Assembly: GCA_013140985.1 (NCBI GenBank)
Contig: JABFRU010000015.1
Coordinates: 1-64,000 of the forward strand
Reading direction: 5' to 3'
Origin: Chitinophagaceae bacterium
GTDB taxonomy: Bacteria > Bacteroidota > Bacteroidia > Chitinophagales > Chitinophagaceae
Length of the DNA stretch: 64,000 nt
Part shown: in pieces, positions 14,180-23,802 of the stretch
How the letters are laid out: every line of letters starts with the position of its first letter
Numbering within the stretch: the first letter of the stretch is position 1
The notes under the pieces: generated by a model
What the model was told of the DNA's origin: nothing
The model's input: the letters and a program-made list of their open reading frames with translations, nothing else
The model's database searches: none
Position numbers and translations under genes: made by a program

Positions 14180-16222
14180 ATGAAAAAACAAGTCTTGTAT
14201 TTGCTGGCAGTCATTACTGTAGCTGCTATGGTATTTGTGACCAGCTGTCAGAAAGAAGAAAGCTTTGAAGGATCCAATACTCCAGCCAAAGGTTCGCTGC
14301 AGGCAGATATAACCGGTGATTGTCTCCCCAAAACAGTGAACGGGATATATGCTGCCGGAACAGCACTGGTGCCCGCCACCAATACGATCACTGTGCAGAT
14401 AAATGTGACGCAGACCGGGACCTATGTGGTAACCACTGATACAGTGAACGGATATTTCTTCAGGGCTACCGGCACATTTACCACACTCGGACCAGCTACT
14501 GTAACATTAAGAGGTAATGGAACTCCGTTTGCCCAGGGCACCAATAATTTCGTAGTAAGTTTTGATGGTACTATCTGCGATATACAGGTAACTGTTTTAG
14601 CGGCGGGCGCAGGTGCTGCTGTTTACACTATGACTTGTGGTAGTGCTACAGTCAATGGAACTTATACGTCAGGTACAGCTTTAACTGCTACCAATACTAT
14701 TACTATCCCGATAACTGTTACAACGGCCGGTACATATACGTTGACCGGCTCGATAAATGGGATGACCTTCTCGAATTCAGGGGCATTGACCGTTGGCACA
14801 ACTTCTATCACACTGAATGGAACAGGTACACCAAGTATGTCAGGTACTTTTAATTTGCTTGTTGGCAGCTGCACAATACCTATTACGGTTGTTGCTGGCG
14901 CAGGTGTTGCGGTGTATACAATGAATTGCGCAGGAGCAACAGTGAATGGAACATATACAGCGGGTACAGCTTTGACGGCAGCTAATACGATCACTATCCC
15001 AATCACTCTTACTACACCGGGTACTTATACTATCACAACAGCTCCTGCAGTTAATGGAATGATTTTCTCAAATTCAGGAACGCTGCCAGCAGGAACAACT
15101 ACTATTACACTAAATGGAACAGGCACACCCACAGCAGGGGGCACATTTAATTTTACTGCTGGTAGCTGTACGATACCAGTTACAGTTGGAGGAGCAGCCG
15201 CAGCGGTTTATACCCTGAACTGCGGTGGAGCAACAGTGAATGGAACATATACAGCAGGTACAGCTTTAACTGCAGCCAATACGATCACTATCCCGATAAC
15301 GTTGACTACACCGGGTACATATTCTATTTCTGTTGGCCCTATAAATGGAATGACCTTTGCTAATTCAGGAACACTGACTGCCGGAACAACATCCATCACA
15401 TTGAATGGAACAGGTACGCCTACCGCTTCGGGTACATTTAATTTTACGGTCGGATCATGCACTATTCCTGTTACATGTACAGGCGGGGGTGGGGCTGTAT
15501 ATACTATAAACTGTGGTTCTGCTGTAATCAATGGTTTTTATGAATTGAATTCAGATATGAATCCTTGTAATACAGTTAACATCGATGTGAATGTTACAAC
15601 AATTGGAACCTATGTTATAACAACTACACAAGCCGGAATTACTTTTGCAAGATCCGGATCATTTGCAGCCACAGGAGTTACGAATATTACATTGCAGGCG
15701 ACAGGCAGGCCAACATCATCCGGAGTAAAAACTTTTAGCTTCCCGGCTCCGTCAAGTTGCAGCTTTAATGTTACAGTTGATGCCGAATCTCCACCCTACG
15801 GTTGGAATTTTACTATTACTAATCTTACACCCTCAGCCGCATACCGCGGACAGGATGATATCTCACAATTAGCCCCGGCAGGTCCGGGAGTAGCCTTTGG
15901 TTTTGACGGTTCTAATTCTATAGGCTCTGATCGTCTTCAATTTGCACTCGGCGATATTAATGGAACAATAGCTGCCGGTGAAACATACAGCACTACCGTT
16001 ACATTCCCGGCAGCCAATGCTGCCCTTTTCCAATATGATACGGATTGTGGCACTATTCCTTATGAAGCAGGTCCAACTATAACACTTACTTCAATGACTT
16101 TTACAGTAACATCACATAATGTCGCAACACAAACGATTATCGGCACTTTTTCCGGAACGGCTAAGAATTCAGCAGGACAAACAATTACTATTACTGGCGG
16201 GACATTTACAGGTGTGTATTGA
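14180..16222 (+). CDS. large repeat-containing lipoprotein (surface protein candidate)
   Basis: The signal peptide ends in the lipobox FVTSC (Cys23). Five tandem domains of about 97 residues follow, starting near residues 51, 156, 253, 351 and 448. Each begins V-N-G-x-Y, runs through AxNTITIPI and GTYT, then NGTGTP, and ends with a SCTIPVTV-type strand, so each looks like an immunoglobulin-like beta domain; paired Cys at the domain ends could form disulfides. Residues from about 540 form a different C-terminal domain (YGWNFTITNLTPSAAYRGQD on). Domains 2-4 are most alike in DNA as well as protein. The composition is very rich in Thr and Gly, typical of exposed proteins. A binding or adhesive role is possible; I know no named family. 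Confidence 0.82.
   Translation: MKKQVLYLLAVITVAAMVFVTSCQKEESFEGSNTPAKGSLQADITGDCLPKTVNGIYAAGTALVPATNTITVQINVTQTGTYVVTTDTVNGYFFRATGTFTTLGPATVTLRGNGTPFAQGTNNFVVSFDGTICDIQVTVLAAGAGAAVYTMTCGSATVNGTYTSGTALTATNTITIPITVTTAGTYTLTGSINGMTFSNSGALTVGTTSITLNGTGTPSMSGTFNLLVGSCTIPITVVAGAGVAVYTMNCAGATVNGTYTAGTALTAANTITIPITLTTPGTYTITTAPAVNGMIFSNSGTLPAGTTTITLNGTGTPTAGGTFNFTAGSCTIPVTVGGAAAAVYTLNCGGATVNGTYTAGTALTAANTITIPITLTTPGTYSISVGPINGMTFANSGTLTAGTTSITLNGTGTPTASGTFNFTVGSCTIPVTCTGGGGAVYTINCGSAVINGFYELNSDMNPCNTVNIDVNVTTIGTYVITTTQAGITFARSGSFAATGVTNITLQATGRPTSSGVKTFSFPAPSSCSFNVTVDAESPPYGWNFTITNLTPSAAYRGQDDISQLAPAGPGVAFGFDGSNSIGSDRLQFALGDINGTIAAGETYSTTVTFPAANAALFQYDTDCGTIPYEAGPTITLTSMTFTVTSHNVATQTIIGTFSGTAKNSAGQTITITGGTFTGVY
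14640..15480 (+). repeat. tandem ~290-295-bp coding repeats
   Basis: Repeat anchors at about 14649, 14939 and 15234 start ACAGT(C/G)AATGGAAC and are spaced 290 and 295 bases. The third and fourth protein domains share long near-identical DNA stretches, which indicates recent duplication and possible copy-number change. Confidence 0.8.
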
Positions 16223-16245
16223 TCACATTAAATAATTAAAATAAA

Positions 16246-16277
16246 AATCCCTCTGTAAATGCAGAGGGATTTTTTTA
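16246..16277. terminator. bidirectional Rho-independent terminator
   Basis: AAATCCCTCTG / CAGAGGGATTT stem with a TAAAT loop and T run on the plus strand, A run on the other side. It serves the plus-strand lipoprotein and the minus-strand small acidic gene. Confidence 0.9.
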
Positions 16278-16293
16278 TGCAGTGGTAATTACA

Positions 16294-16563
16294 TTAATCA
16301 TCATCATCCTCTTCATAATAAGCATCTTCATTGCTCTTGTACTGTTTTTCCCACTCCTTCACTGCATCATCGCTCAGGCATTCGATGATCTCATGCAATG
16401 CATCTTTTTTCAGTTTCCATTCCGTTTCTGTCGGATCATCAAAACGCTGAATGAACAAACAATGATCAGATTCCACAGCTACTTTGATAAGAGTGATGGG
16501 TGAATCCTCTTTTTCTTTTACCAGGTAGTAGCAACCGGTTTCCAGCAGATCGTACGAATACAT
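16294..16563 (-). CDS. small acidic protein of unknown function
   Basis: The 89-residue protein begins MYSYDLLETGCYYLVKEKE, has a beta-rich first half (ITLIKVAVESDHCLFIQRFDD), a short helical second half (KKDALHEIIECLSDDAVKEWEKQY) and ends in a run of Glu and Asp (YYEEDDDD). No signal peptide, so it is probably cytoplasmic. I do not recognise a named family. A purine-rich ribosome-binding region precedes the ATG on the coding strand (AAGAAGGAGGAGTT), which is stronger than at most genes here, where Shine-Dalgarno signals are weak. Confidence 0.75.
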   Translation of the reverse strand: MYSYDLLETGCYYLVKEKEDSPITLIKVAVESDHCLFIQRFDDPTETEWKLKKDALHEIIECLSDDAVKEWEKQYKSNEDAYYEEDDDD

Positions 16564-16880
16564 AACTCCTCCTTCTTCTTTAATTGTTTCTTTAATAGCG
16601 TTTCCGATCTAATAGGTCAGTAAGTCAAATCAGTCAAACTTGTCTGCCGTAGCTTTAGCGAAGGCAGATGCGTCAGTCAGTTATGTTTTAAAGGAATTTG
16701 CTTAGTTAAAAACTAAGCACATCAGAATTTAATGAGTCAGAAGTATGAAGTCAAAATTAGGGGTTTGGTCAATTTCAACTCTGTGAAATTTAAATCAAAT
16801 CTTGGGCAAGTGCCCGAAATGGAGGGCAAAAATCTGATTTTCATCCTTTTGCCCCGGATGAATAAAATTCTTTTTGGGCG
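16564..16880. other. 317-base gene-free region with small hairpins
   Basis: Contains GTCAGT word repeats around a TCTGCC / GGCAGA hairpin (16616-16684), a GGGCA / TGCCC hairpin (16804-16815) and GGGCAAAA / TTTTGCCC (16824-16831 with 16847-16854). No gene seen. Confidence 0.6.
16616..16684. repeat. GTCAGT word array with a central hairpin
   Basis: Words GGTCAGTAAGTCA, AATCAGTCAAAC and GCGTCAGTCAGT flank a TCTGCC / GGCAGA stem that encloses GTAGCTTTAGCGAA. The core resembles a dispersed palindrome seen in many bacteria (from memory). Confidence 0.55.
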
Positions 16881-17960
16881 CTAATCAGAGGCTTTTTGGC
16901 AGGTTACAGAGCCCGGGTATTCCCAATGCTTCTTCCTGCTTTCCTCGCTTACAGTGAACTCCGTTTTGCTGTCATCAAACGATCTGGTGACCAGTTTGCT
17001 GTTTATTTCGATCGTAAAATCAATGAAGGAAGCGGCAATATTTCCTTCACCTGCCTGGTTCATATCATAGGTCTTTGAAACAGCCGGACAGGCAAGATCA
17101 AATGAACTAAAAGCAATATTTTTTACTGATGAATACCCCAGTGTTTTGAAATATACTTTCTTGTTGCTGATATCATATACAATGCTCCATTTGGTATGAG
17201 AGCCCTGGGCCACTTTATCCAAAATGCTGAATGAATAATCAATAACAGGAGTGCTGCTATTTTCTTTTTGAAATGCTTTTACCATATTACAGGCTTTGGC
17301 AAAGCGGTCAATAGAATTATTGCTGAATGAAATCTCATTTCCGCCGGAAGAAGAAGTAGCGATTGTAGTTTGTTCAATTGATGACGAATAAATATCATTG
17401 GTAAGAACAGGGAAGGGTAGATCGGCCCCTTTATGCACTTTCATTTTTCCATCGAGGAATTCAATGGTAGCTGCATTACCCGTTGCATCTGCTACCAAAT
17501 AATGAAGCGGCGTTGTTCCTTTCGATGCAATGCGGACGGTTTTATCTGTTGCGATCAGTTCATCCACAGTACTGCAATTATCCAGCTGGTATTGTATCCA
17601 TTGCAATACACCTACAGCGGGTCTGTCATCAGCATCAGGATATTTGGTTCCGTCGAGCCACATCAGTTCCACTACCAATCCTTTTTCATTCATACCACCG
17701 GTAGGAAACTCTTTTCCGTATTGGTTAAAAGTGATGCTGCCGTATTTTGATGTCCAGCTGATCGTTTCACCATCGCCTGTCTTATCAGATGTCTTGAATA
17801 AACCCCGGAGATTGGTGCAGACCATGCCATTGCCGGTGAGCCAGTCATAGTTTCTGCCAAATACCATTTGTCCATCTTTATTAATAAAGAAAGTGGTGCA
17901 GGCAAAGAGGTCAGCAATAAAGAGTAAAAAGACAATGATAAGAACAGGGGCTTTTTTCAT
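16881..17960 (-). CDS. secreted linear-amide C-N hydrolase (choloylglycine hydrolase family)
   Basis: An Ntn-hydrolase. The signal peptide ends ADLFA and cleavage would expose Cys21 (CTTFFINKDG), the catalytic N-terminal nucleophile of this family. Conserved blocks follow: FGRNYDW (about 34-40, the Arg and Asp that support the nucleophile), GGMNEKGL (about 87-94) and the PLHYLVADATGN segment. Family members hydrolyse bile-salt amides, penicillin V or N-acyl amino acids and lactones; the substrate here cannot be told, but an environmental bacterium makes non-bile amides more likely (inference). It should act in the periplasm. It is the only gene in its unit. Confidence 0.9.
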   Translation of the reverse strand: MKKAPVLIIVFLLFIADLFACTTFFINKDGQMVFGRNYDWLTGNGMVCTNLRGLFKTSDKTGDGETISWTSKYGSITFNQYGKEFPTGGMNEKGLVVELMWLDGTKYPDADDRPAVGVLQWIQYQLDNCSTVDELIATDKTVRIASKGTTPLHYLVADATGNAATIEFLDGKMKVHKGADLPFPVLTNDIYSSSIEQTTIATSSSGGNEISFSNNSIDRFAKACNMVKAFQKENSSTPVIDYSFSILDKVAQGSHTKWSIVYDISNKKVYFKTLGYSSVKNIAFSSFDLACPAVSKTYDMNQAGEGNIAASFIDFTIEINSKLVTRSFDDSKTEFTVSEESRKKHWEYPGSVTCQKASD

Positions 17961-18017
17961 GTTCTGAAATTACATTCTACTGTTGCCGGTGACAAGTGAA
18001 ATGGTACGGGCGGCAAG

Positions 18018-18150
18018 ATTTACGATTTGGGAATTACGAATTACGATTTGTTTAAGGCCCAGTTTAACTTACTCTTTTTTGAAAATTCTGATATCAGTAG
18101 TGGCTATTTCATTAGAACAAATCGTAAATCCCAATTCGTAATTCGTAAAT
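18018..18150. repeat. word-type inverted repeat (ATTTACGATTTG)
   Basis: The left arm (18018-18053) and right arm (18115-18150) share ATTTACGA and ACGATTTGTT ends and reuse the words AATTACG and TTGGGA in altered order. The 61-base spacer has no gene. It lies between the OmpA gene and the Ntn hydrolase. Confidence 0.8.
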
Positions 18151-18153
18151 AAC

Positions 18154-19470
18154 TTATAGTTTAGTGATCTTCATTTCCACCCTTCTGTTCTTTGCCCTGT
18201 TAGCTTCCGTATCATTGGCTGCAATGGGCATATCAGGACCAAAACCTTTAATAGTGATACGGCCATCGTCAATACCTTTTGATGCGAGATAATCTTTGCA
18301 ACTTCTTACTCTTTTCAGTGAAAGCTCCCGGTTCAGTGTTGCAGCGCCTTCAGAGGAAGTGTGGCCCGATAAAAGAATTTCAACAGAGATATTTTGTTTC
18401 ATCAAGGTAACTAATTTATCCAGTTCTGCTTTTCCTTCTGCTTTTAGCACTGCGCTGTTCACATCAAACTGGATATTGTTCAATACAAGGTTATCGCCTT
18501 CCTGCAATGTCTTGTTATTGAAATTTACTTTGCCAGAACGCTTTAATTCCAGTTCCACCATTTCAGAACTTTCTTCAGCTATCACATCCACCTGTTTTTC
18601 ATCGGATGAATAACCTTCAGCGCTACCCCTTACTATATTCAAACCCGCCGGGATATTTTCAATGATGAAAACTCCATCATCATCGGAAATGACGGAGCCA
18701 TACCCTTCAATACTTGCCATTGCCTGGGGAATGGGTTGCCTTGTTGTTATATCAAGTATCCTTCCCTGGGCTGTTCCTTTATAAATAATTTTTGGATTGA
18801 TCAGCAGTTTTACAAAATCAAGTGCATAGCCATCGCCGACTTTGCTTGCCGGATCATCAATAGCAATGATCAATGAATCTGTATTCAGTTTAGCCAACAA
18901 TTCGGGTGTAAGCCGCAGGGTGATCAGTTTACCGATTGGCCCTGTTTGGTCAACCCGGTTGATCATCCTTTCTGCTTCTGTAAAACGCAGGCCATTGATC
19001 TTTACCTGGAATTTTGAGCCCATGGATGGCGCCTGGAAATCATCAATAAAAAATTGCAGTGATGCAGAATCAACTTTTACTTTTTTTACTTCGGCAAGTG
19101 GAATAGAGATCGTATAAGGATTATTTGCCGGCCGGCTTGTAGATCCGGTATATCCATCCTGGTTCACAGCGCTGAAGGACTTATAGCTGCTCGGCACCAT
19201 GATGCGGTCTGTTCCTTTTGCATCTTCTTTATTTATATTCCATGGAAATGGATGGGAGTAAGTAGAACGACCGGAGAAGGGATTGAAATCTGCATCAAAA
19301 CCAAAACCGAGATTATCAATATCACCCACTCTTATCACCAGGTCGGCTTCAGCAGTATTGCGAAGCACTAAAAATTGTTTGGACCAGTCACCGTCATTTT
19401 CGGTGGTGCGCTGGGCAAAAGAAGCGAAACAAAAGAACAAAAAAGAAAGGAACAGGGCAGTTTTTTTCAT
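18154..19470 (-). CDS. OmpA-family outer-membrane protein with carboxypeptidase-regulatory-like domain
   Basis: Signal peptide ends ASFAQ. Residues about 20-225 form a beta-rich domain of unknown type. At about 230-310 lies a carboxypeptidase-D regulatory-like domain (GRILDITTRQPIPQAMASIEG to DDDGVFIIENIPAG). The C-terminal 110 residues are an OmpA peptidoglycan-binding domain, with FDVNSAVLKAEGKAELDKL, LSGHTSSEGA, LSLKRVRSCKDYL and NRRVEMKI. The OmpA domain ties the protein to peptidoglycan at the outer membrane. It is a single-gene unit and its 5' end faces the M43 protease gene. Confidence 0.9.
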   Translation of the reverse strand: MKKTALFLSFLFFCFASFAQRTTENDGDWSKQFLVLRNTAEADLVIRVGDIDNLGFGFDADFNPFSGRSTYSHPFPWNINKEDAKGTDRIMVPSSYKSFSAVNQDGYTGSTSRPANNPYTISIPLAEVKKVKVDSASLQFFIDDFQAPSMGSKFQVKINGLRFTEAERMINRVDQTGPIGKLITLRLTPELLAKLNTDSLIIAIDDPASKVGDGYALDFVKLLINPKIIYKGTAQGRILDITTRQPIPQAMASIEGYGSVISDDDGVFIIENIPAGLNIVRGSAEGYSSDEKQVDVIAEESSEMVELELKRSGKVNFNNKTLQEGDNLVLNNIQFDVNSAVLKAEGKAELDKLVTLMKQNISVEILLSGHTSSEGAATLNRELSLKRVRSCKDYLASKGIDDGRITIKGFGPDMPIAANDTEANRAKNRRVEMKITKL

Positions 19471-19586
19471 TTTCGGAATTTAAAAATTAAATTATGAATT
19501 TTTGGACAAAGTAAAAGCAATCATGACTACAATTCTTCATACAGGCATTAAACGTTACGTTATTAATTTCGTCTGAGCATATCGTA

Positions 19587-20795
19587 ATGCAGCTTATGAG
19601 AACATTTTTTTACTTATTGCTGACTTTTATCTCACCTATCGCAATTGCCCAGCAACCAACTTGCCTTTTTGATAAGAATAATACCAACGAAATTCCCGGG
19701 CTCCCGTATGCAGGACGTTTGACTGAGGATAGCACAACTATATATAAAATTCCCGTGGTGGTACATGTTCTGCATTTAAGAAATCCGGTGGGCAGCCAGG
19801 CTAATCCCGCTGAGGCCACCATTATTGAAACCCTGGATTATCTCAATAAATCATTCAGGGCGCAATGGACCGGCTATCCCGATACATTAAATGGAGGAAT
19901 AGATATTCGAATTGAATTTGTGCTTGCAACGGGGGATAGGAATGGAAAACCATTCAATGGGATTGACCGGATCGATGCATCCGGAAATATTGGATATAGA
20001 GATTCTGCAAAAATTGGACGGGAAATATTGCTAAGTACCATGTGGGATAAATTCCGATACTTCAATATTTGGATCGTTTATGCGATCAGTGGTGGCGGCG
20101 GCGGGTTTGCTGCCTGGCCTGAGCCTGCCAATGCTCCGATCTTCAATTATGAAGGTGCGGTTCTGACAGCTGCAATTTTCAAACCCGGTAACCCGATCGT
20201 TGTGCATGAGGTTGGGCATTACCTGGGGCTGCATCATACATGGCACCCGGCATTTGGCGCTACTGCCTGCCCGGTAAATAATGACTGCAATAATGATGGT
20301 GACCTGATATGCGACACCGAACCTCATTCGGAAAAGATAAGCTGCGACCGGATCGGAACCATCAATCCCTGCACCGGGCAACCATATGGAAATACACTGC
20401 GTAATTTTATGAGCTATTCTTTGTCTTCATGTTTCGACCGGTTTACAAGAATGCAGAAAAAGCGAATGAGGGAGATGATCAGCTCTCTTCGCCCCGGTGT
20501 AATAAATAATGACCTGACCAGGCAAGAGCCATTTCCATTAAATGAATTTGATGGATTTCATATCGCACCTACTCCTAATAACGGTTCGTTCAAGGTTTAT
20601 TTTGTAGCACCGGTTTCCGGCCAGCTAACTATTTCCATAAGATCAATGGCCGGACAAATAGTCTATCAAACAACGGTTGCTGCAAATGGATTAAGAACCC
20701 TGCCATTAAATCTGAATTCCCTTCAGCGGGGAATGTATATTGTGACAGTTGAGGAAGGTGCAACCGCTTTAACCAACAAGACAATCGTCTTGTAA
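19587..20795 (+). CDS. secreted M43 (cytophagalysin-type) zinc metalloprotease with T9SS sorting domain
   Basis: Signal peptide ends IAIAQ; a second ATG three codons on (19596) is also possible. The metzincin zinc motif is HEVGHYLGLHHTW (His207, Glu208, His211, His217), with the Met-turn NFMSYS downstream and Cys-rich spacing (ACPVNNDCNNDGD, CDTEPHSEKISC) that matches the M43 pappalysin family. The last 80 residues (FHIAPTPNNGSFKVYF to GMYIVTVEEG) form a type A C-terminal sorting domain for the type IX secretion system. The mature enzyme should be exported across the outer membrane and digest extracellular proteins. Confidence 0.92.
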   Translation: MQLMRTFFYLLLTFISPIAIAQQPTCLFDKNNTNEIPGLPYAGRLTEDSTTIYKIPVVVHVLHLRNPVGSQANPAEATIIETLDYLNKSFRAQWTGYPDTLNGGIDIRIEFVLATGDRNGKPFNGIDRIDASGNIGYRDSAKIGREILLSTMWDKFRYFNIWIVYAISGGGGGFAAWPEPANAPIFNYEGAVLTAAIFKPGNPIVVHEVGHYLGLHHTWHPAFGATACPVNNDCNNDGDLICDTEPHSEKISCDRIGTINPCTGQPYGNTLRNFMSYSLSSCFDRFTRMQKKRMREMISSLRPGVINNDLTRQEPFPLNEFDGFHIAPTPNNGSFKVYFVAPVSGQLTISIRSMAGQIVYQTTVAANGLRTLPLNLNSLQRGMYIVTVEEGATALTNKTIVL

Positions 20796-20948
20796 ACCTA
20801 TCGTTTCTTTTCCCCATTTGTGAATAACTCCAGACGGTCAGGGCAAAATGGACTTTGGTATATTTGCCCGTATGGTCATTCTTTTTGATGAGCATAGCCG
20901 ATAACCAACCGAAAAACATTCTTTTTAACTACGAACGTACCGTTGACA

Positions 20949-22844
20949 ATGGCAAAAGAAAAAGAAACCAACCTGTTTGAATATACCGAAGAAAGTATAA
21001 AGTCGCTTGACTGGAAAGAACATATTCGTCTTCGCCCGGGTATGTATATCGGTAAACTCGGCGACGGATCTTCACCTGATGATGGTATCTATGTCCTCGT
21101 AAAAGAAGTTATCGATAATTGTATTGATGAGTTTGCGATGGGCCATGGAAAAACGGTTGAACTGACCGTTGATAAAAAAACAGTGACGATAAGAGATTTC
21201 GGCCGGGGCATTCCATTGGGGAAAGTGGTGGATGTAGTAAGTAAAGTGAATACCGGCGCCAAGTTTGACAGCAAAGTATTCCAGAAAAGTGTTGGTCTGA
21301 ATGGTGTGGGTACAAAAGCCGTGAATGCACTCAGCCAGTATTTTAAGGTAACAGCGTACAGGGATAATAAAGAAAAAACTGCAGAGTTTGAAAAAGGGTT
21401 TTTGATAAAAGAGTATAAAGAAGCAAAAACTGCAGAGTCCAACGGGACCCTGGTAACTTTTATTCCTGATGAATCGGTTTTTAAGAATTTCAAATTCCAT
21501 AATGAGTTTTTAGAAAATCAAATTTGGAATTATTGTTTTCTGAATGCGGGCCTGAAAATAAATTTCAATGGCAAAAGCTATATAAGCCGGAATGGTTTGC
21601 TTGATCTTTTACAACGTAAAACAAATGAAGATGAGATCCGTTACCCCATCATTCATTTGACCGGTAATGACATTGAAGTAGCGATCACTCACAATAATGA
21701 TTATGGTGAAGACATTTACAGTTTTGTAAACGGTCAGCATACAACACAAGGCGGTACGCACCAACAGGCTTTTCGTGAAGCCTATGTAAAAACCATCCGT
21801 GACTTTTTCAAAAAGGATTATGATGCAGCCGATATACGGACAGGGATCGTTGCAGCTGTTTCTGTAAGAGTGGTAGAGCCGGTGTTTGAATCACAAACAA
21901 AAACAAAACTCGGTTCGGTGAATGTGGATATAGAAGGTCCGAGTATGCGGCAGTTCGTTGGTGATTTTTTAGCGAAGGAACTGGATAATTTTTTGCATAA
22001 GAATGCTTCAGTATCCGATGCATTGAAGAAAAGGATCGAGCAAAGTGAAAGGGAGAGAAAAGACCTGGCAGGCATCAAGAAGCTCGCCAATGAAAGAGCC
22101 AAGAAAGCCAATCTTCATAATAGGAAACTGCGGGACTGCCGTTATCATTTTGATGATGAACCGCCCACAAAAGGAAGAGAAGAGTTCATCGAAAAACAAA
22201 ATGAGACAACCATCTTCATCACCGAAGGTGATAGCGCCAGTGGTTCCATCACCAAAGCAAGAAATGTAGAGACCCAGGCTGTATTCAGTCTTCGTGGTAA
22301 ACCGCTTAATTGTTTTGGTCTGACCAAGAAGGTTGTGTATGAGAATGAAGAGTTCAACCTGTTGCAACATGCATTGAATATTGAAGAAGGCCTTGAAGGA
22401 CTTCGTTTCAATAATGTCGTTATTGCTACTGATGCCGATGTGGACGGCATGCATATCCGTTTATTATTAATGACATTCTTCCTGCAATTTTTCCCTGACC
22501 TTGTCAAGCATGAAAAAGTATATGTGCTGGAAACGCCATTGTTCAGGGTAAGAAATAAACAGGAAACCATCTATTGTTTCAGTGAGCAGGAAAAACAGGA
22601 TGCCATGAAGAAACTGGGATCAAAACCAGAAGTAACAAGGTTCAAAGGATTGGGAGAGATCAGTCCTGATGAGTTTGGACAATTCATTGGCAGCAGTATG
22701 AGAAAACAATTGATGAGGGTGGAGGAAGGTGAACATATCCAACAACTGTTGGAATATTACATGGGTAAGAATACACCGGACAGGCAGGAGTTTATCATTA
22801 ACAATCTGAAGATTGAATTGGATGCGCCGGTTGAGGGTAATTAA
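20949..22844 (+). CDS. parE: DNA topoisomerase IV subunit B
   Basis: Type IIA topoisomerase ATPase subunit. ATG at 20949 is chosen over an in-frame TTG two codons upstream. The GHKL ATPase domain shows [22 protein letters not shown] and [13 protein letters not shown]; the transducer domain follows at about 220-390. The Toprim domain has TEGDSASGS (about 424) and DADVDGMH (about 494); the S-A-S-G form instead of S-A-G-G, with FSLRGKPLN, fits ParE rather than GyrB. At 631 residues the length is right. With ParC downstream it forms the enzyme that decatenates replicated chromosomes. A DUF1835 gene sits between the two. Confidence 0.95.
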   Translation: MAKEKETNLFEYTEESIKSLDWKEHIRLRPGMYIGKLGDGSSPDDGIYVLVKEVIDNCIDEFAMGHGKTVELTVDKKTVTIRDFGRGIPLGKVVDVVSKVNTGAKFDSKVFQKSVGLNGVGTKAVNALSQYFKVTAYRDNKEKTAEFEKGFLIKEYKEAKTAESNGTLVTFIPDESVFKNFKFHNEFLENQIWNYCFLNAGLKINFNGKSYISRNGLLDLLQRKTNEDEIRYPIIHLTGNDIEVAITHNNDYGEDIYSFVNGQHTTQGGTHQQAFREAYVKTIRDFFKKDYDAADIRTGIVAAVSVRVVEPVFESQTKTKLGSVNVDIEGPSMRQFVGDFLAKELDNFLHKNASVSDALKKRIEQSERERKDLAGIKKLANERAKKANLHNRKLRDCRYHFDDEPPTKGREEFIEKQNETTIFITEGDSASGSITKARNVETQAVFSLRGKPLNCFGLTKKVVYENEEFNLLQHALNIEEGLEGLRFNNVVIATDADVDGMHIRLLLMTFFLQFFPDLVKHEKVYVLETPLFRVRNKQETIYCFSEQEKQDAMKKLGSKPEVTRFKGLGEISPDEFGQFIGSSMRKQLMRVEEGEHIQQLLEYYMGKNTPDRQEFIINNLKIELDAPVEGN

Positions 22845-22873
22845 TGATTAATAAATAATAATTAATAATTGAA

Positions 22874-23728
22874 ATGATTCATATTGTTTTTCAACAGGCT
22901 GATGTAGATGTACTGAAAAAAGCCATTGAATTAGATGAAACAATGGCCGGCGAAATTTTCGAGATCAAAGACGAATGGGGCGTGGGTCCTTTAAAGGATA
23001 TCGATACCGGCGAAGGATGGCAGATAAGAGAGGATTGGTGGAGAATGTTGTTGAATGATTCATCTTATGATGCCAGCAAACTGGTCGGCAGTTTTGATGA
23101 CAGGCAAACAGTTACTGCTATTAAAGCATGGCTCAATACAAATGAAAATGAGGAAGCCTGGATATGGATGGGGCAGAACCAGCATGATGTAACTGGTTAT
23201 TACTGGCTGATGCCTCAATTAAGAGAGTACCAGGGAAGGTTGATGATCATTTATCTGAATAATCTTCCTTTCCTCAATGAGAAGGGACAATTATTCTATC
23301 CATGGTGTATAAATGATATTCTTCCGAAAGAAGCAGTAAAGGCAAAAAAACTCGCAAGGCCGATCACCTTAAGTGAATTTGAGATCGATCCGGATGAATG
23401 GAAAAGAATAGCGGAAGAAAATGCAACGGTCAGAATACTGGAAGGAGGCAAGAAGATACTTGGCAAAGAAGAAACGTTTTATGACAATGAAATTCTGAAG
23501 AACCTTACAAAAGATTGGCAAAAAGCAACGAGAGTAATGATGAATACTTTGCATCGTATGAAAATTAAAACAGGCGATGTGTATCTTATGTGGCGGATGA
23601 AACAATTGATACGGGCAGAAAGGATACAGGTGATGGGCGATATGGAAAAAGGGTGGAAGGAGTTTGATGTGAAATTGCCGGAGACAAAACAGGCGGAGAT
23701 GGCGTTTGAAAATAAAGTGGAAATATGA
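22874..23728 (+). CDS. DUF1835-family protein
   Basis: The N-terminal half matches the DUF1835 pattern (MIHIVFQQADVDVLKKAI, then DEWGVGPLKDI, REDWW, WIWMGQNQHDVTGYYWL). The C-terminal part (LTKDWQKATRVMMNTLHRMKIKTGDVYLMWRMKQLI) looks like the DUF3658 partner domain usual in this family. It is cytoplasmic and its biochemical role is unknown; the Trp/Asp-rich first half is like a nucleotide- or phosphate-binding fold (inference). It is 29 bases after parE and 74 before parC on the same strand, so it is probably co-transcribed with them. Its stop codon lies in a word-type inverted repeat. Confidence 0.85.
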   Translation: MIHIVFQQADVDVLKKAIELDETMAGEIFEIKDEWGVGPLKDIDTGEGWQIREDWWRMLLNDSSYDASKLVGSFDDRQTVTAIKAWLNTNENEEAWIWMGQNQHDVTGYYWLMPQLREYQGRLMIIYLNNLPFLNEKGQLFYPWCINDILPKEAVKAKKLARPITLSEFEIDPDEWKRIAEENATVRILEGGKKILGKEETFYDNEILKNLTKDWQKATRVMMNTLHRMKIKTGDVYLMWRMKQLIRAERIQVMGDMEKGWKEFDVKLPETKQAEMAFENKVEI

Positions 23729-23791
23729 AAATGTGAAGATGTGAAAATAAAGAATTCATTCATTTTCGCATTTCCACACTTCCACATCTTC
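23718..23791. repeat. word-type inverted repeat (GTGGAAATATG / CATTTCCACAC)
   Basis: The left arm 23718-23750 contains the stop codon of the DUF1835 gene (23726-23728). The right arm is 23762-23791. It uses the same word as the repeats at 11687-11767 and 51897-52505. Confidence 0.8.
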
Positions 23792-23802
23792 TAATTTGAA
23801 TT

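Noticed and set aside
14662-15531. Long minus-strand ORFs (14662-15006 and 15208-15531) opposite the repeat lipoprotein
   Set aside because: They are antisense shadows of the tandem repeats and resemble each other only because the plus-strand repeats do; they have no ribosome-binding site or known domain.
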